DNA of 64,000 nucleotides from Streptobacillus moniliformis DSM 12112 (GTDB lineage Bacteria; Fusobacteriota; Fusobacteriia; Fusobacteriales; Leptotrichiaceae): NCBI RefSeq assembly GCF_000024565.1, contig NC_013515.1, positions 850,497 to 914,496 of the forward strand, read 5' to 3'. Shown piece by piece: positions 48,733 to 57,106 of this stretch (position 1 is its first letter; each line of letters starts with the position of its first letter). The notes under the pieces were generated by a model. It saw only the letters and a program-made list of their open reading frames with translations, ran no database searches and was not told where the DNA came from. The position numbers and the translations under genes were made by a program.

Positions 48733-49901
48733 GTATATTTCACCCCTGTTCTTATCTTATTACCCATTGCTATATATCCAGCTTTATTAAATAGTATACT
48801 AGCTGCATATTCTACTTCTATATTAAAGTTATCATTAAATTTATATCCTAATTTTATACTTGGTATTAGTTTAATATCAAATCTATCTTTATTATTGTCA
48901 TTGTCATCATCATCGTCGTCTTCAGAATTTGCACTTCCATCATTTTGATATCTTTCTATTGTTTTATTAGTATAACTCTTCTCTATGTCTGCATTAATCT
49001 TACCAAGAATACTTATTAATCCTTTATCCCCTAATTCCTTCTCAAATTCATATCCTAAATGTCCCTCAACTATAAAGCCTTTATAATGTTCAGAGCTTCT
49101 TACAGTATGGTTATTGTTATTACCGCTACCTCCACTTCCACTATTAACATTAGTTTCTTGATTTCTTGCATTATAATGACTAGCATATATATTTGATGTT
49201 AGTGTTCCTTTATAGTCTTTTCCTCTTAATATACTATTTTTATAATCTACTCCTGTTCCAACTAGAAAATAATATGGTATTAATCTTTTTTCTGAATGCC
49301 ACATTGATAACCATAAATTAAGATCACTAACTAATGTAAAGTTTTTATTTATATCATATTTTATCTTAGTATCTAATTCATATCTATTTTCTCTTTTTTC
49401 TTTAGCATCATTCTTACCTATCTAACGTTGAATATTAAATGTAGTAAACCCATTTCTAATAGCTATACTAAAGTCATTAATATCTTTTTTATATTCATAT
49501 CTAAGTCTTAATACCCTATTAGAATCTATATCTAATTCTATATTACCAAACTTTTTAAAGTTTAACCCTAAAGATAAATATGTTTCTTCTCCATTTAGTT
49601 CTGCTCCAATTTGATCTCTTGAAAGTGATACTCCTCCTGATAGTTTAAGAAATTCATATAGTGTTAGTGAACCATCAAATATATTATTAGATCTTAATGG
49701 TGAACTATTAAATTCACTTTATAAGTTAGCATTTAATTCTAACTTTATCTTCTTTGCATTTCTAAAATTAAAGAAATCATTTTCTTTTACTTCAGTAGTT
49801 TGATTTCTTGTAGATGTATTTCTTTTCTTAGGTGTTGTCTGTGATAATGATATATTAGATAAAGCTATTAAAGTTAATAAAAATATATTTAGTCTTTTCA
49901 T
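48720..49901 (-). pseudogene. Barrel-type envelope protein with two in-frame stops
   Basis: One frame of 394 codons from an ATG at 49901 (ribosome site AAGGAGGA) to a TAA at 48720. It is interrupted by TAA at 49719-49721 and TAG at 49422-49424 but has no frameshift. It starts with a signal peptide (MKRLNIFLLTLIALSNISLSQ), continues with beta-strand-like repeats (GLNFKKFGNIELDID, YEYKKDINDFSIAIR) and ends GVKYTWER. Inside are two predicted loops of low complexity: a Gly/Ser/Asn loop and a poly-Asp loop encoded by GAT/GAC repeats (48897-48923). The only long open part is 48720-49304. It is a different family from its neighbours and sits between them in the same transcript, 14 nt after the intact barrel gene. 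Confidence 0.78.
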
Positions 49902-49915
49902 TAATCCTCCTTCCC

Positions 49916-51973
49916 CTACCATCTATATTCCACTTTTAAAGCAGCTTTTATATTTGTTGTCTTATATTCAAGTTTATTTCCATTTTCTTTTATGTGTGCC
50001 TTTACATCTACTCCTAAGTTAGGATTGATTATTAACTTGTTATTTAAATACTTTAGTTCTGTTCCTACACTTGGACTTATTAATAATATTGATTTACTAT
50101 TTCCAAATTTTGCTGTTTCTTTGTTTATCTTGTTAAGATCTTCCTTATTTATCTCTTCTAATCCCTTTTCTCCTACTTGATTTCTCTTTATCTTATTTAA
50201 ACTCTCATATAGTTTATCTGAAGTAAAATTATCTGCATAACTTACATCTAGTCTTGTTATTAATCCTATATTATCTCTTATCTGATATTTAACTTTATTC
50301 TCATTATATACCTTATATGTATATTTAGAGCTTAAATGTAAGTCTGGTCCATTGTTAGTTGTATTAGATTGTGAATTCTTCATTTGTGCATTCTTTAATG
50401 TACTAAACAGTGATATTGTCTTTGCTCCTATTGTTGAAGTAATGTCTATTTTGTTATTTAGTTTGTATTCCACTGTTCCTTTTGTGTCTGCTAATAATAA
50501 GAACTCATCTGTGTTTGAATCATGGTTTATTATTGATAACCTATTTGATGTAGTTAAGTTTAATTCTCCTTTTAATGTTACCTTGTTATTTAATCTATAT
50601 TCTGCCTTATTATCACTCCATAGGTTTAATATACTAAAGTTCTTTTCTATATATCCAAATATATATCTTCCATCTACACTATGTCTTATATCTAATCTTC
50701 CTATCTTCTTCTCATATGTTAATCCTGCTCCTACCTCTAGTAAGTGTTCTACTCTTTCAAAGTCAGCAGAGTTAGTTCCTTTCTTCATCTTAACTATCCC
50801 TGAATACTTCCCTACTCCCCTTATACTCTTGTATCTTATCATGTTTCCAGTATATACTGAGGCTATTGTTTGGTCTTTCTTACTACTGCTATCATATTCA
50901 TCTTTGTCTAGTTTTGCTCCCTTTGTTTCTACTCTTCCCATTAACTTGTTATTTGATTCTACATCTATATTATCCTTATTGTATTTTACATTAAGTTTTA
51001 ACTCTGGTTTGTATAATACTTTTAAATCTGTTGCTTTTGTGTTTATTTCTATTTGTTTAAATACTACCTCTGCACTTGCTGTTGTGTTTAACTCTAAGTT
51101 ATTACTTGCACTATACTTAATTCCATTTTCTAATAATATCTTATAATCCTTCTTATTTGGTATTATTGTCCCTAAATAAAGATTTATTCTATTATGTATA
51201 TCTACCTTATTTAATCTACTTGTTGTATTTAAATCTAACTTTAATCTTCCTCCTTTTGCATATGTATCTTTCTTTATCTTGTAATTTATTTCTCCCTCTA
51301 TATCATGTTTACCTTTACTTGTCTTTATATTTACAAAGTTTTCTAATCTATAATCTCCATTATTTAAATATCCTGCTGTATATATTACTCCACTATGTAA
51401 TTTAAATAGTTTATGTTTATAGTTTACTATTCCTGAAAATAGACTCTCTTCTTCCTTAAATCTTAATCCTTGACTATGATAGTATTTCTTTAAGGCTTCT
51501 TTATCTTCTTCAAACTCTTTTTTCCATTCTCCTCTACTCTTTATTAGTTCCTTTATTGCTCCTTCATGATTATTATTATCTTTATATTGATATGAAGCAT
51601 TTAATATTAGTTCTAGTTCTTCTGTTAGTTTCTTCTTTAGGTTTATTCCTATATATCCTTTTGTATTAAATTCTCTTTTTCCACTACTTTTAAATTGTTT
51701 CTCTCCTCCTGCTCCTACTCCTAGGAAGGTAAATACTTCTTTGTTTTTACCAAATATTCCTCCCCAGTTTATTTCACTTGTTACTTTTGTTGAAAAGTGG
51801 TTTCCAGCATTTGATGATTGTTGTGATTGAGCTTGAGCTAATGCTACTGCTATTGTATTTTCAATAAATCCATAGCTAAGTTCTATGTTATTATCATTTT
51901 TTACATAGTATTCTGCTCCTAATACTGTTGTGCTTATTGTTATAAGTCCTATTAGTTTTCTTTTATTCAACAT
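49916..51973 (-). CDS. Outer-membrane barrel protein, intact, phase-variable promoter
   Basis: 685 residues, the only complete member of this local family. A signal peptide (MLNKRKLIGLITISTTVLGA) is followed by EYYVKND, a conserved block near residues 50-75 (INWGGIFGKNKEVFTFLG), a charged block (SRGEWKKEFEEDKEALKKYYHSQGL in part) and a long series of beta-strand repeats ending ALKVEYRW. The final Trp and Tyr/Arg spacing fit an outer-membrane barrel inserted by the BAM machinery. I know no specific function; adhesin or porin are possibilities. The start is the ATG at 51973 after AGAAAGGA. A longer open frame to 52042 merely reads through the promoter, whose G9 tract would encode Gly-Gly-Gly. 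Confidence 0.88.
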   Translation of the reverse strand: MLNKRKLIGLITISTTVLGAEYYVKNDNNIELSYGFIENTIAVALAQAQSQQSSNAGNHFSTKVTSEINWGGIFGKNKEVFTFLGVGAGGEKQFKSSGKREFNTKGYIGINLKKKLTEELELILNASYQYKDNNNHEGAIKELIKSRGEWKKEFEEDKEALKKYYHSQGLRFKEEESLFSGIVNYKHKLFKLHSGVIYTAGYLNNGDYRLENFVNIKTSKGKHDIEGEINYKIKKDTYAKGGRLKLDLNTTSRLNKVDIHNRINLYLGTIIPNKKDYKILLENGIKYSASNNLELNTTASAEVVFKQIEINTKATDLKVLYKPELKLNVKYNKDNIDVESNNKLMGRVETKGAKLDKDEYDSSSKKDQTIASVYTGNMIRYKSIRGVGKYSGIVKMKKGTNSADFERVEHLLEVGAGLTYEKKIGRLDIRHSVDGRYIFGYIEKNFSILNLWSDNKAEYRLNNKVTLKGELNLTTSNRLSIINHDSNTDEFLLLADTKGTVEYKLNNKIDITSTIGAKTISLFSTLKNAQMKNSQSNTTNNGPDLHLSSKYTYKVYNENKVKYQIRDNIGLITRLDVSYADNFTSDKLYESLNKIKRNQVGEKGLEEINKEDLNKINKETAKFGNSKSILLISPSVGTELKYLNNKLIINPNLGVDVKAHIKENGNKLEYKTTNIKAALKVEYRW

Positions 51974-52012
51974 TATTTTTCCTTTCTTATTTTTCTGTTT
52001 TTTTACATTAGT

Positions 52013-52042
52013 ATTATACCCCCCCCCATATATTTTTGTCAA
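52013..52042 (-). promoter_or_regulatory. Promoter with a G9 tract in its spacer (likely phase-variable)
   Basis: On the minus strand a perfect TTGACA (52037-52042) and a perfect TATAAT (52013-52018) enclose an 18-bp spacer. The last nine bases of the spacer, directly against the -10, are all G (52019-52027). Gain or loss of one G gives 19 or 17 bp. Slippage in such tracts is the known cause of porA and opc phase variation in Neisseria. A transcript from here should cover all barrel genes down to the terminator at 46780. Confidence 0.85.
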
Positions 52043-52070
52043 TAAAGTGAGATAATGCTTTTTTACTAAT

Positions 52071-52103
52071 AAAAAAGATGTTTAATTTTTACACTAAACA
52101 CCT
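52071..52103 (-). terminator. Terminator after the short barrel gene
   Basis: AGATGTTTA (52077-52085) pairs with TAAACACCT (52095-52103, one G-T pair), followed on the minus strand by TTTTTT (52071-52076). It isolates the G9 promoter from transcription coming from the gene upstream. Confidence 0.82.
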
Positions 52104-52109
52104 CTACTA

Positions 52110-52778
52110 TTACCAACTACAATCAATATTTAATATAGGTCTTGCATCTGTTGATTTATAATCATTTGTTGGGTATGTATCATTAATAAAGTTTACTTGA
52201 ATATCTACTTTTGGTTTTATAGTTAATCTATTATTTGAATTTGCTGCATATCCCGCTGTATATATTACTCCACTTTGTAGTTTAAATAGTTTATGGTTAT
52301 AATCTACTACTCCTGAAAATAAAGTCTCTTCTCCTTTAAATCTTAATCCTTGTCCACGGTAATATCTTTTTAGTTTATATTTGTCTTTTTCTATTTCTTC
52401 TTTCCATTCTCCTCTACTTTTTAATACTTCTCTTATATTTTCTTCAAAGGCTTTCTTATTCATTGCTTTATCATTATATTGATAGGCTGCATTTAATATT
52501 AAGCCTATATCTTTTGTTATTGCTTTTTTTACATTTATTCCTAAAAGGATTTCTCCTCCAAAGTTAGTATCTTTATCTAAGTTTACTTCACCTCCTACAA
52601 ATGTAAATACTTCTTTGTTTTTACCAAATATTCCTCCCCAGTTTAATTCTGTTGATGCTTTTTTGGTAAAGGCATTTTCATAACCAAATTCTGTTTTACT
52701 ATCGTTTTTAACGTAGTATTCTGCACTTAATGATGCTACTCCTATAGCTAATAAGCTTATCATCTTATACTTTGACAT
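52110..52778 (-). CDS. Shortened barrel-family protein (internal in-frame deletion)
   Basis: 222 residues. The first ~180 match the start of the intact barrel protein (signal peptide MSKYKMISLLAIGVASLSA, then EYYVKND, LNWGGIFGKNKEVFTFVGG, YRGQGLRFKGEETLFSGVV, GVIYTAGY). The last ~40 match its final two strands (NNRLTIKPKVDIQVNF ... LNIDCSW). Some 450 residues of the barrel between these are absent, but the frame is kept. The product keeps both its export signal and its terminal aromatic residue, so it could still be made and exported; whether it folds is doubtful. ATG at 52778 after AGGAGGAAAG. Classing it as gene rather than remnant is a judgement. Confidence 0.75.
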   Translation of the reverse strand: MSKYKMISLLAIGVASLSAEYYVKNDSKTEFGYENAFTKKASTELNWGGIFGKNKEVFTFVGGEVNLDKDTNFGGEILLGINVKKAITKDIGLILNAAYQYNDKAMNKKAFEENIREVLKSRGEWKEEIEKDKYKLKRYYRGQGLRFKGEETLFSGVVDYNHKLFKLQSGVIYTAGYAANSNNRLTIKPKVDIQVNFINDTYPTNDYKSTDARPILNIDCSW

Positions 52779-52842
52779 CTTTCCTCCTATATTTATTATC
52801 AGGATTATCATTATGATTTTTACTTTATAAACTTAAAATAGC

Positions 52843-52867
52843 CTCCTATGTTTTTTTATCATAGGAG
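52843..52867 (-). terminator. Orphan hairpin upstream of the short barrel gene
   Basis: CTCCTATG (52843-52850) pairs perfectly with CATAGGAG (52860-52867), and flanking bases extend the stem to 11 pairs with one G-T. On the minus strand ATTTT follows. No gene now precedes it on that strand; it may be the terminator of a gene separated from it by the insertion element, or part of the element's edge. Confidence 0.5.
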
Positions 52868-52937
52868 ACTATCTACATGTTTTTAATCTATTAAATTTTT
52901 TATAACAGAAAAAGTTAATGCTAATATGAATAAAAAA

Positions 52938-52994
52938 AGGTGATTAAGAATTTCAAAAAAAATTCTTGAATCACCTCTTCTTTTTCTGTATAAT
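52938..52994 (+). promoter_or_regulatory. Transposase promoter embedded in the left-end hairpin
   Basis: The hairpin AGGTGATTAAGAATTT (52938-52953) with its partner arm (52960-52976) ends in T runs on both strands, so it can act as a terminator against outside transcription. The promoter's -35 TTGAAT (52966-52971) lies inside the 3' arm, with a 17-bp spacer to TATAAT (52989-52994). Folding of the single strand would hide the -35. Confidence 0.65.
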
Positions 52995-53032
52995 TTAATC
53001 GCCAAACCAAATAACAGAAAGGAGTCAATATA

Positions 53033-54256
53033 ATGTATAATTCTAATAAAATTAAATCTATCTTCTCCAAATATATTTTAACAAATTCTATTAATTCTAT
53101 CAAACCATATTTTGATAAAAAACATATTGAACATATCAACCATTCCATTCATAATTTTCTTAACTGTGGTAATCTCTCTAAAGGCTTTATCTCTTATCGT
53201 TGTTCCTCTTGTAATTTTCAACATAAAATGAAACTTACTTGTAAATCTAGACTTTGTCCATCTTGTGGTTATAACTATTCTGTTAATTGGACTAATTCTA
53301 TCTTAAAACAATTTATTAACATCCCTCATAGGCATGTCCTTTTTACTGTCCCTAAAGAATTTAGAAAATTTATTGCTTATGATAGATCTATTCTTTCTAA
53401 AATGTCTAAAGCTATTAATGATATTTTTAAATATCAATTCCATAATATCAAAGATAAAGTTAAAAGAAAAATATATATCCCTAAATCTAATCCTAATTAC
53501 TTTACTAATTCTGATATTATTAACTACGGACTTATTACTGTTATTCATACTTTTGGTAGAAACCTTAAGTTTAATCCTCATATTCATGCCATCATCTCTC
53601 TTGGAGGTTTTAATAAAAAATTTCAATATAAAGAACTTAAATACTTTCATGTCCCCTCTATTGCTAATCAATGGAAGTTTTCTCTTTGTAAATTAATTAG
53701 TAATGCTAATTATCCTAATGATATTATTAAAATACAAGCTAAAAAAGCTGTATCTAATGTTTATGATAATGATGTTAGGTTATTTTTTAATGTAGCTGGT
53801 AATGATATTAATAATCCTAAATACATTATTAAATATCTTGGTAGATATTTATCAAGAGTTCCTATTGCTGAATATAAGATTGTTAATATTGATTTTAATA
53901 AAAATTCTCTTACATTTAAATTTGAAGATTTAAGTAATAATAAAGAAGTTACTTATTCTACTTTATCTTTTAAAGATTTTGTTGCTAAAGTGCTTTTTCA
54001 TCTACCTTTAAAGTATTTTAAAATGATTAATAGATATGGTTTCTATGCTAGAAGAATTTCTTCTAAAGTTAAAATGTCTCTATTTTATCTTAAAGCTCAG
54101 GTTAATAAAAAGTCTCTTTCTTTATTTAGGAAAAACTTTAAAGAACTTTGGGACTTTGACCCTTTTATGTGTCCTCATTGTAATATTTATCTTAAACGTT
54201 ATGAACTATTTATTGATAATGGTCTTTCTCCTCCTATTCATAAGTTCTATAATTAA
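53033..54256 (+). CDS. IS91-family transposase (HUH, two-tyrosine)
   Basis: 407 residues, a full-length rolling-circle-type transposase. N-terminal zinc-binding domain: CSSC (57-60), then C70 and CPSC (75-78). HUH motif: NPHIHAII with His183 and His185. Two-tyrosine motif: YLGRY with Tyr268 and Tyr272, followed by LSRVPI. All catalytic residues are present and the frame is unbroken, so the element may be active. Ribosome site AGAAAGGAG. C-terminal CPHC (MCPHCN) may bind a second zinc. Confidence 0.92.
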   Translation: MYNSNKIKSIFSKYILTNSINSIKPYFDKKHIEHINHSIHNFLNCGNLSKGFISYRCSSCNFQHKMKLTCKSRLCPSCGYNYSVNWTNSILKQFINIPHRHVLFTVPKEFRKFIAYDRSILSKMSKAINDIFKYQFHNIKDKVKRKIYIPKSNPNYFTNSDIINYGLITVIHTFGRNLKFNPHIHAIISLGGFNKKFQYKELKYFHVPSIANQWKFSLCKLISNANYPNDIIKIQAKKAVSNVYDNDVRLFFNVAGNDINNPKYIIKYLGRYLSRVPIAEYKIVNIDFNKNSLTFKFEDLSNNKEVTYSTLSFKDFVAKVLFHLPLKYFKMINRYGFYARRISSKVKMSLFYLKAQVNKKSLSLFRKNFKELWDFDPFMCPHCNIYLKRYELFIDNGLSPPIHKFYN

Positions 54257-54402
54257 TATATTATGCCTATTTTTATGATAGGTAGTTTTGTTGTTCTCTT
54301 ATTTTTTATTCTATTAATTTTTCTTTTCTTTATCAATATTTTTTTACTATTTTCTTTTATTTTTTTATCTTGGATATTTTTTTAATTTCCTATAGAATTA
54401 AA

Positions 54403-54427
54403 AAGATGTGAACATAGTCCACATCTT
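54403..54427 (-). terminator. Terminator after trxA
   Basis: AAGATGTG (54403-54410) pairs with CACATCTT (54420-54427), followed on the minus strand by TTTTT. It ends the malQ-trxA transcript. The bases between the insertion element and this point (54297-54402) are T-rich and hold nothing else I can see. Confidence 0.85.
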
Positions 54428-54436
54428 AAAATAGAA

Positions 54437-54754
54437 TTATATATTATTTTTTACTAAAGAAGTTAATTCTTCTTTTGTTTTAAATCCTAAATCTGTTGCT
54501 ACTTTTTGTCCATCTTTAATTACAAATAATGTAGGTATACTTCTTACTCCATATTCACCAGCTAAATCAGGAAATTGATCTACATCTATTTTAACTATTG
54601 GAAAATCAGCTTCTTCACTTAATTCATCTAAAACTGGTCCAAGTCTTTTACATGGTCCACACCAAGTTGCAAAAAAGTCTACTAAAACAACTTTTTCTTT
54701 TTTTAAAATTTCTCCTAATTGCTCTGTAGCACCTAAATGTAATACTTTACTCAT
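54437..54754 (-). CDS. trxA: Thioredoxin
   Basis: Small cytoplasmic disulfide reductase. 105 residues with the active site WCGPC (31-35), the conserved cis-proline region RSIPTLFVIKDG and normal length. Lies 21 nt after nox, so it is made together with an NADH oxidase. Confidence 0.96.
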   Translation of the reverse strand: MSKVLHLGATEQLGEILKKEKVVLVDFFATWCGPCKRLGPVLDELSEEADFPIVKIDVDQFPDLAGEYGVRSIPTLFVIKDGQKVATDLGFKTKEELTSLVKNNI

Positions 54755-54775
54755 TGTATCTCCTCCTAAAATAAT

Positions 54776-56110
54776 TTATTTTGCTCCTAAAGCAGTCATT
54801 GTGAAATAGTTATATGGTTTGTTAAAATGTGGTAAGAAGAATATATCAAGTAATTTAAATTTATCTATAGTTACTTTTTCTTGAATTGCAAGTGAGAATA
54901 CATGTAATCCAAGTGAGATATCTAATGTAGAAGCCATTTGTGCTCCTAAAATTCTTCTTGTATTTTTATCATAAACTATTTTAACAGTTACTGCATCATT
55001 TTCAGTTTTCATAAATTCAGGTTTTTGATTATCTGTAAATGTAGTAGTTTCAACTTCAAATCCAAATCTCTTAGCATTTTCTTCAGATAATCCTGTAGAT
55101 AACATGTTTAATTCATAAACAGATATTCCATTTGAACCTTGAACTCCTATTCCTTCTAATTTAGTTCCACATACATTATGGGCTGCTACTATACCACTTC
55201 TTACAGCGTTTGTAGCAAGTGCAATATAGTTAACATCATCTATAGAGTTATCATAAATAGTTGCACAATCTCCTATAGCATAAACATCTTCTTGAGAAGT
55301 TTTTTGAGTTCTATCAACTAAATATGCTCCATTTCTGAATAATTCAACTTTTTCTTTTAATAAATCTGTGTTAGGTCTAAATCCAGCACATAATATTACC
55401 ATATCTGTTGTATATTCATCTTTATCAGTTACTATAGATGAGACCTTACCATCTGTTCCTTTAATTTCTTTTAACATTTCACCGAATGATAATTCAATAC
55501 CGTGGCTTGCTAATTTTTCATTCATTCTTGTTCTAAATTCTTTATCATAGTATGTTGATAAACAATCGCTACAAGAATCTACTAATCTAACTTTTTTTCC
55601 TTTTCTTTCAAATGCTTCAGCTAATTCTACTCCTATATATCCAGCACCAATTACAGTAACATGTTTAATTTCTGGATTTTTTAATTTTTCAATAACTTCA
55701 GCTGCATTTTGGAATAATTTCACATATTGTACATTTTCTAATTCTTTACCTGGAATTGGTAAATTTATTGGTAAAGACCCTGTAGAAACTATTACTTTGT
55801 CATATTTTTCTGCAAATTCTTTTCCACATTTACTTTTTGCATACACTATCTTATTTTCAAAGTCTATATCATATACTTCAGTTTCCATATAAACTTTTGC
55901 ACCATTAGCTTCTAATTTTTCTTTGTTTGAATAAAATAGACCATCTGAACCATCGATTTGATCTCCTATCCATAATGCCATTCCACAACCTAAGAAACTA
56001 ATGTTATTATTTCTATCAAACACTACTACTTCAGTGTCTGGATAATTTCCTAAAATTGTATTTATTGTTGCTGTACCAGCATGGTTTGCACCTATAACTA
56101 CTACTTTCAT
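54776..56110 (-). CDS. nox: NADH oxidase (water-forming type) / CoA-disulfide-reductase family
   Basis: Flavoprotein that reduces oxygen with NADH. The 444 residues have FAD-binding [14 protein letters not shown] at the start, the single redox Cys42 in [11 protein letters not shown], the NAD-binding [15 protein letters not shown] and a second flavin contact [10 protein letters not shown]. This is the layout of Nox and of CoA-disulfide reductase; motif evidence alone does not separate them fully, but no rhodanese domain is attached. In a fermenter it would remove oxygen and regenerate NAD. Confidence 0.88.
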   Translation of the reverse strand: MKVVVIGANHAGTATINTILGNYPDTEVVVFDRNNNISFLGCGMALWIGDQIDGSDGLFYSNKEKLEANGAKVYMETEVYDIDFENKIVYAKSKCGKEFAEKYDKVIVSTGSLPINLPIPGKELENVQYVKLFQNAAEVIEKLKNPEIKHVTVIGAGYIGVELAEAFERKGKKVRLVDSCSDCLSTYYDKEFRTRMNEKLASHGIELSFGEMLKEIKGTDGKVSSIVTDKDEYTTDMVILCAGFRPNTDLLKEKVELFRNGAYLVDRTQKTSQEDVYAIGDCATIYDNSIDDVNYIALATNAVRSGIVAAHNVCGTKLEGIGVQGSNGISVYELNMLSTGLSEENAKRFGFEVETTTFTDNQKPEFMKTENDAVTVKIVYDKNTRRILGAQMASTLDISLGLHVFSLAIQEKVTIDKFKLLDIFFLPHFNKPYNYFTMTALGAK

Positions 56111-56146
56111 CTAGTCCTCCTAATAAATTTGTTTATTCAATTTATT

Positions 56147-57100
56147 CTAACCCATTTTATTTAAAAATTCAAGAACAGTGCTACTTGTTGCACTTGTAGA
56201 AGAAATCATATTTTTCCACATTTTACTATATTTCGTATTATAAAACAAACCTAACGTATGTCTAAGAAAATGATGTGGTTTTTCATTATTCTCTTCTAAC
56301 ATTTTCACATAGTGAAACATTTCTTTAACTATTTCTGTATGTTTTTTTACACTTTTATCATTAAGTAAATTTATTTCATTTGCTAACATTGGATTATCAT
56401 AAAATGCTCTACCTATCATTACTGAATCAACATAATTATGATGAATTTTAATGTCTTCAATTGTTTTAATTCCACCATTAATTTCTATCATTAAATTAGG
56501 TCTATCCCTTTTAAGTCTATAAACCATTTCATAATCTAGTTCTGGTATAGTCCTATTTTCTTTTGGACTTAAACCTTTTAAAATTGCAATTCTAGCATGA
56601 ACAATATATTTACTTACATTAGTAATATCAATAAAATTTAATAATTCCTCATATCTTACTATTTTTCTATCATTTTCTAAAATACCTTTACCATCTATAC
56701 CTATCCTATTTTTTATAGTAACATCTTTACCTGAATATTCTTTAACGGCTTGAGCTATATCTCTTACCAGCTCTGGTTCACTCATAAGATAAGCTCCCAT
56801 ATTATGACCTGAAACTCTATCTGATGGACAACCAACATTAATATTAACTGCATTATAGTTTGTATATTTAATATATTTTGCAGCTTCTATACTCTCTTTT
56901 AAGTTAGATGTTGCTATTTGTAAAACTACAGGATTTTCAACATTTGTGATTTTTAATATTTTAGATCTATCTCCATTTAAAATTGCTTGAGTAGTTATCA
57001 TCTCTGTATATAGCTCTATATCTTTATTTATCATACTAATAAAATTTCTAAAATGTATATCAGTTCTATCTACCATTGGTGCTAAAGATACTTTATACAT
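56147..57100 (-). CDS. dusA: tRNA-dihydrouridine synthase, DusA type
   Basis: FMN enzyme reducing uridines in the tRNA D-loop. The 317 residues include SLAPMVDRTD at the start, the catalytic Cys in NVGCPSDRV, KNRIGID and the DusA-like HARIAILKGLSPKENR. Sits between ydcZ and nox. Confidence 0.9.
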   Translation of the reverse strand: MYKVSLAPMVDRTDIHFRNFISMINKDIELYTEMITTQAILNGDRSKILKITNVENPVVLQIATSNLKESIEAAKYIKYTNYNAVNINVGCPSDRVSGHNMGAYLMSEPELVRDIAQAVKEYSGKDVTIKNRIGIDGKGILENDRKIVRYEELLNFIDITNVSKYIVHARIAILKGLSPKENRTIPELDYEMVYRLKRDRPNLMIEINGGIKTIEDIKIHHNYVDSVMIGRAFYDNPMLANEINLLNDKSVKKHTEIVKEMFHYVKMLEENNEKPHHFLRHTLGLFYNTKYSKMWKNMISSTSATSSTVLEFLNKMG

Positions 57101-57106
57101 AAATAT

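Larger units (their letters stand above)
52905..54296 (+). mobile_element. IS91-family insertion element
   Basis: Limits are proposed from structure. Left: a perfect 10-bp inverted repeat (ACAGAAAAAG at 52905-52914, CTTTTTCTGT at 52980-52989) encloses a strong inner hairpin (52938-52976). Right: after the transposase stop there is a small hairpin CCTAT/ATAGG (54266-54282) followed by GTTC (54293-54296). IS91 elements have hairpin ends, no target duplication, and the origin end next to GTTC or CTTG; this agrees. It carries one gene and sits at the head of the barrel cluster. Exact ends are uncertain. Confidence 0.65.

Noticed and set aside
50352-51146. 264-codon plus-strand open frame opposite the intact barrel gene
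   Set aside because: It is the reverse image of a beta-strand-rich gene; no ribosome site, no recognisable domain, and the minus-strand frame has signal peptide, conserved blocks and terminal Trp.
51974-52042. Longer barrel-protein frame starting at 52042
   Set aside because: Those codons are the -35, G9 tract and -10 of the promoter; a proper ATG with ribosome site and signal peptide starts at 51973.
53303-53671. 122-codon minus-strand frame opposite the transposase
   Set aside because: No start signal and the transposase frame holds all catalytic motifs.
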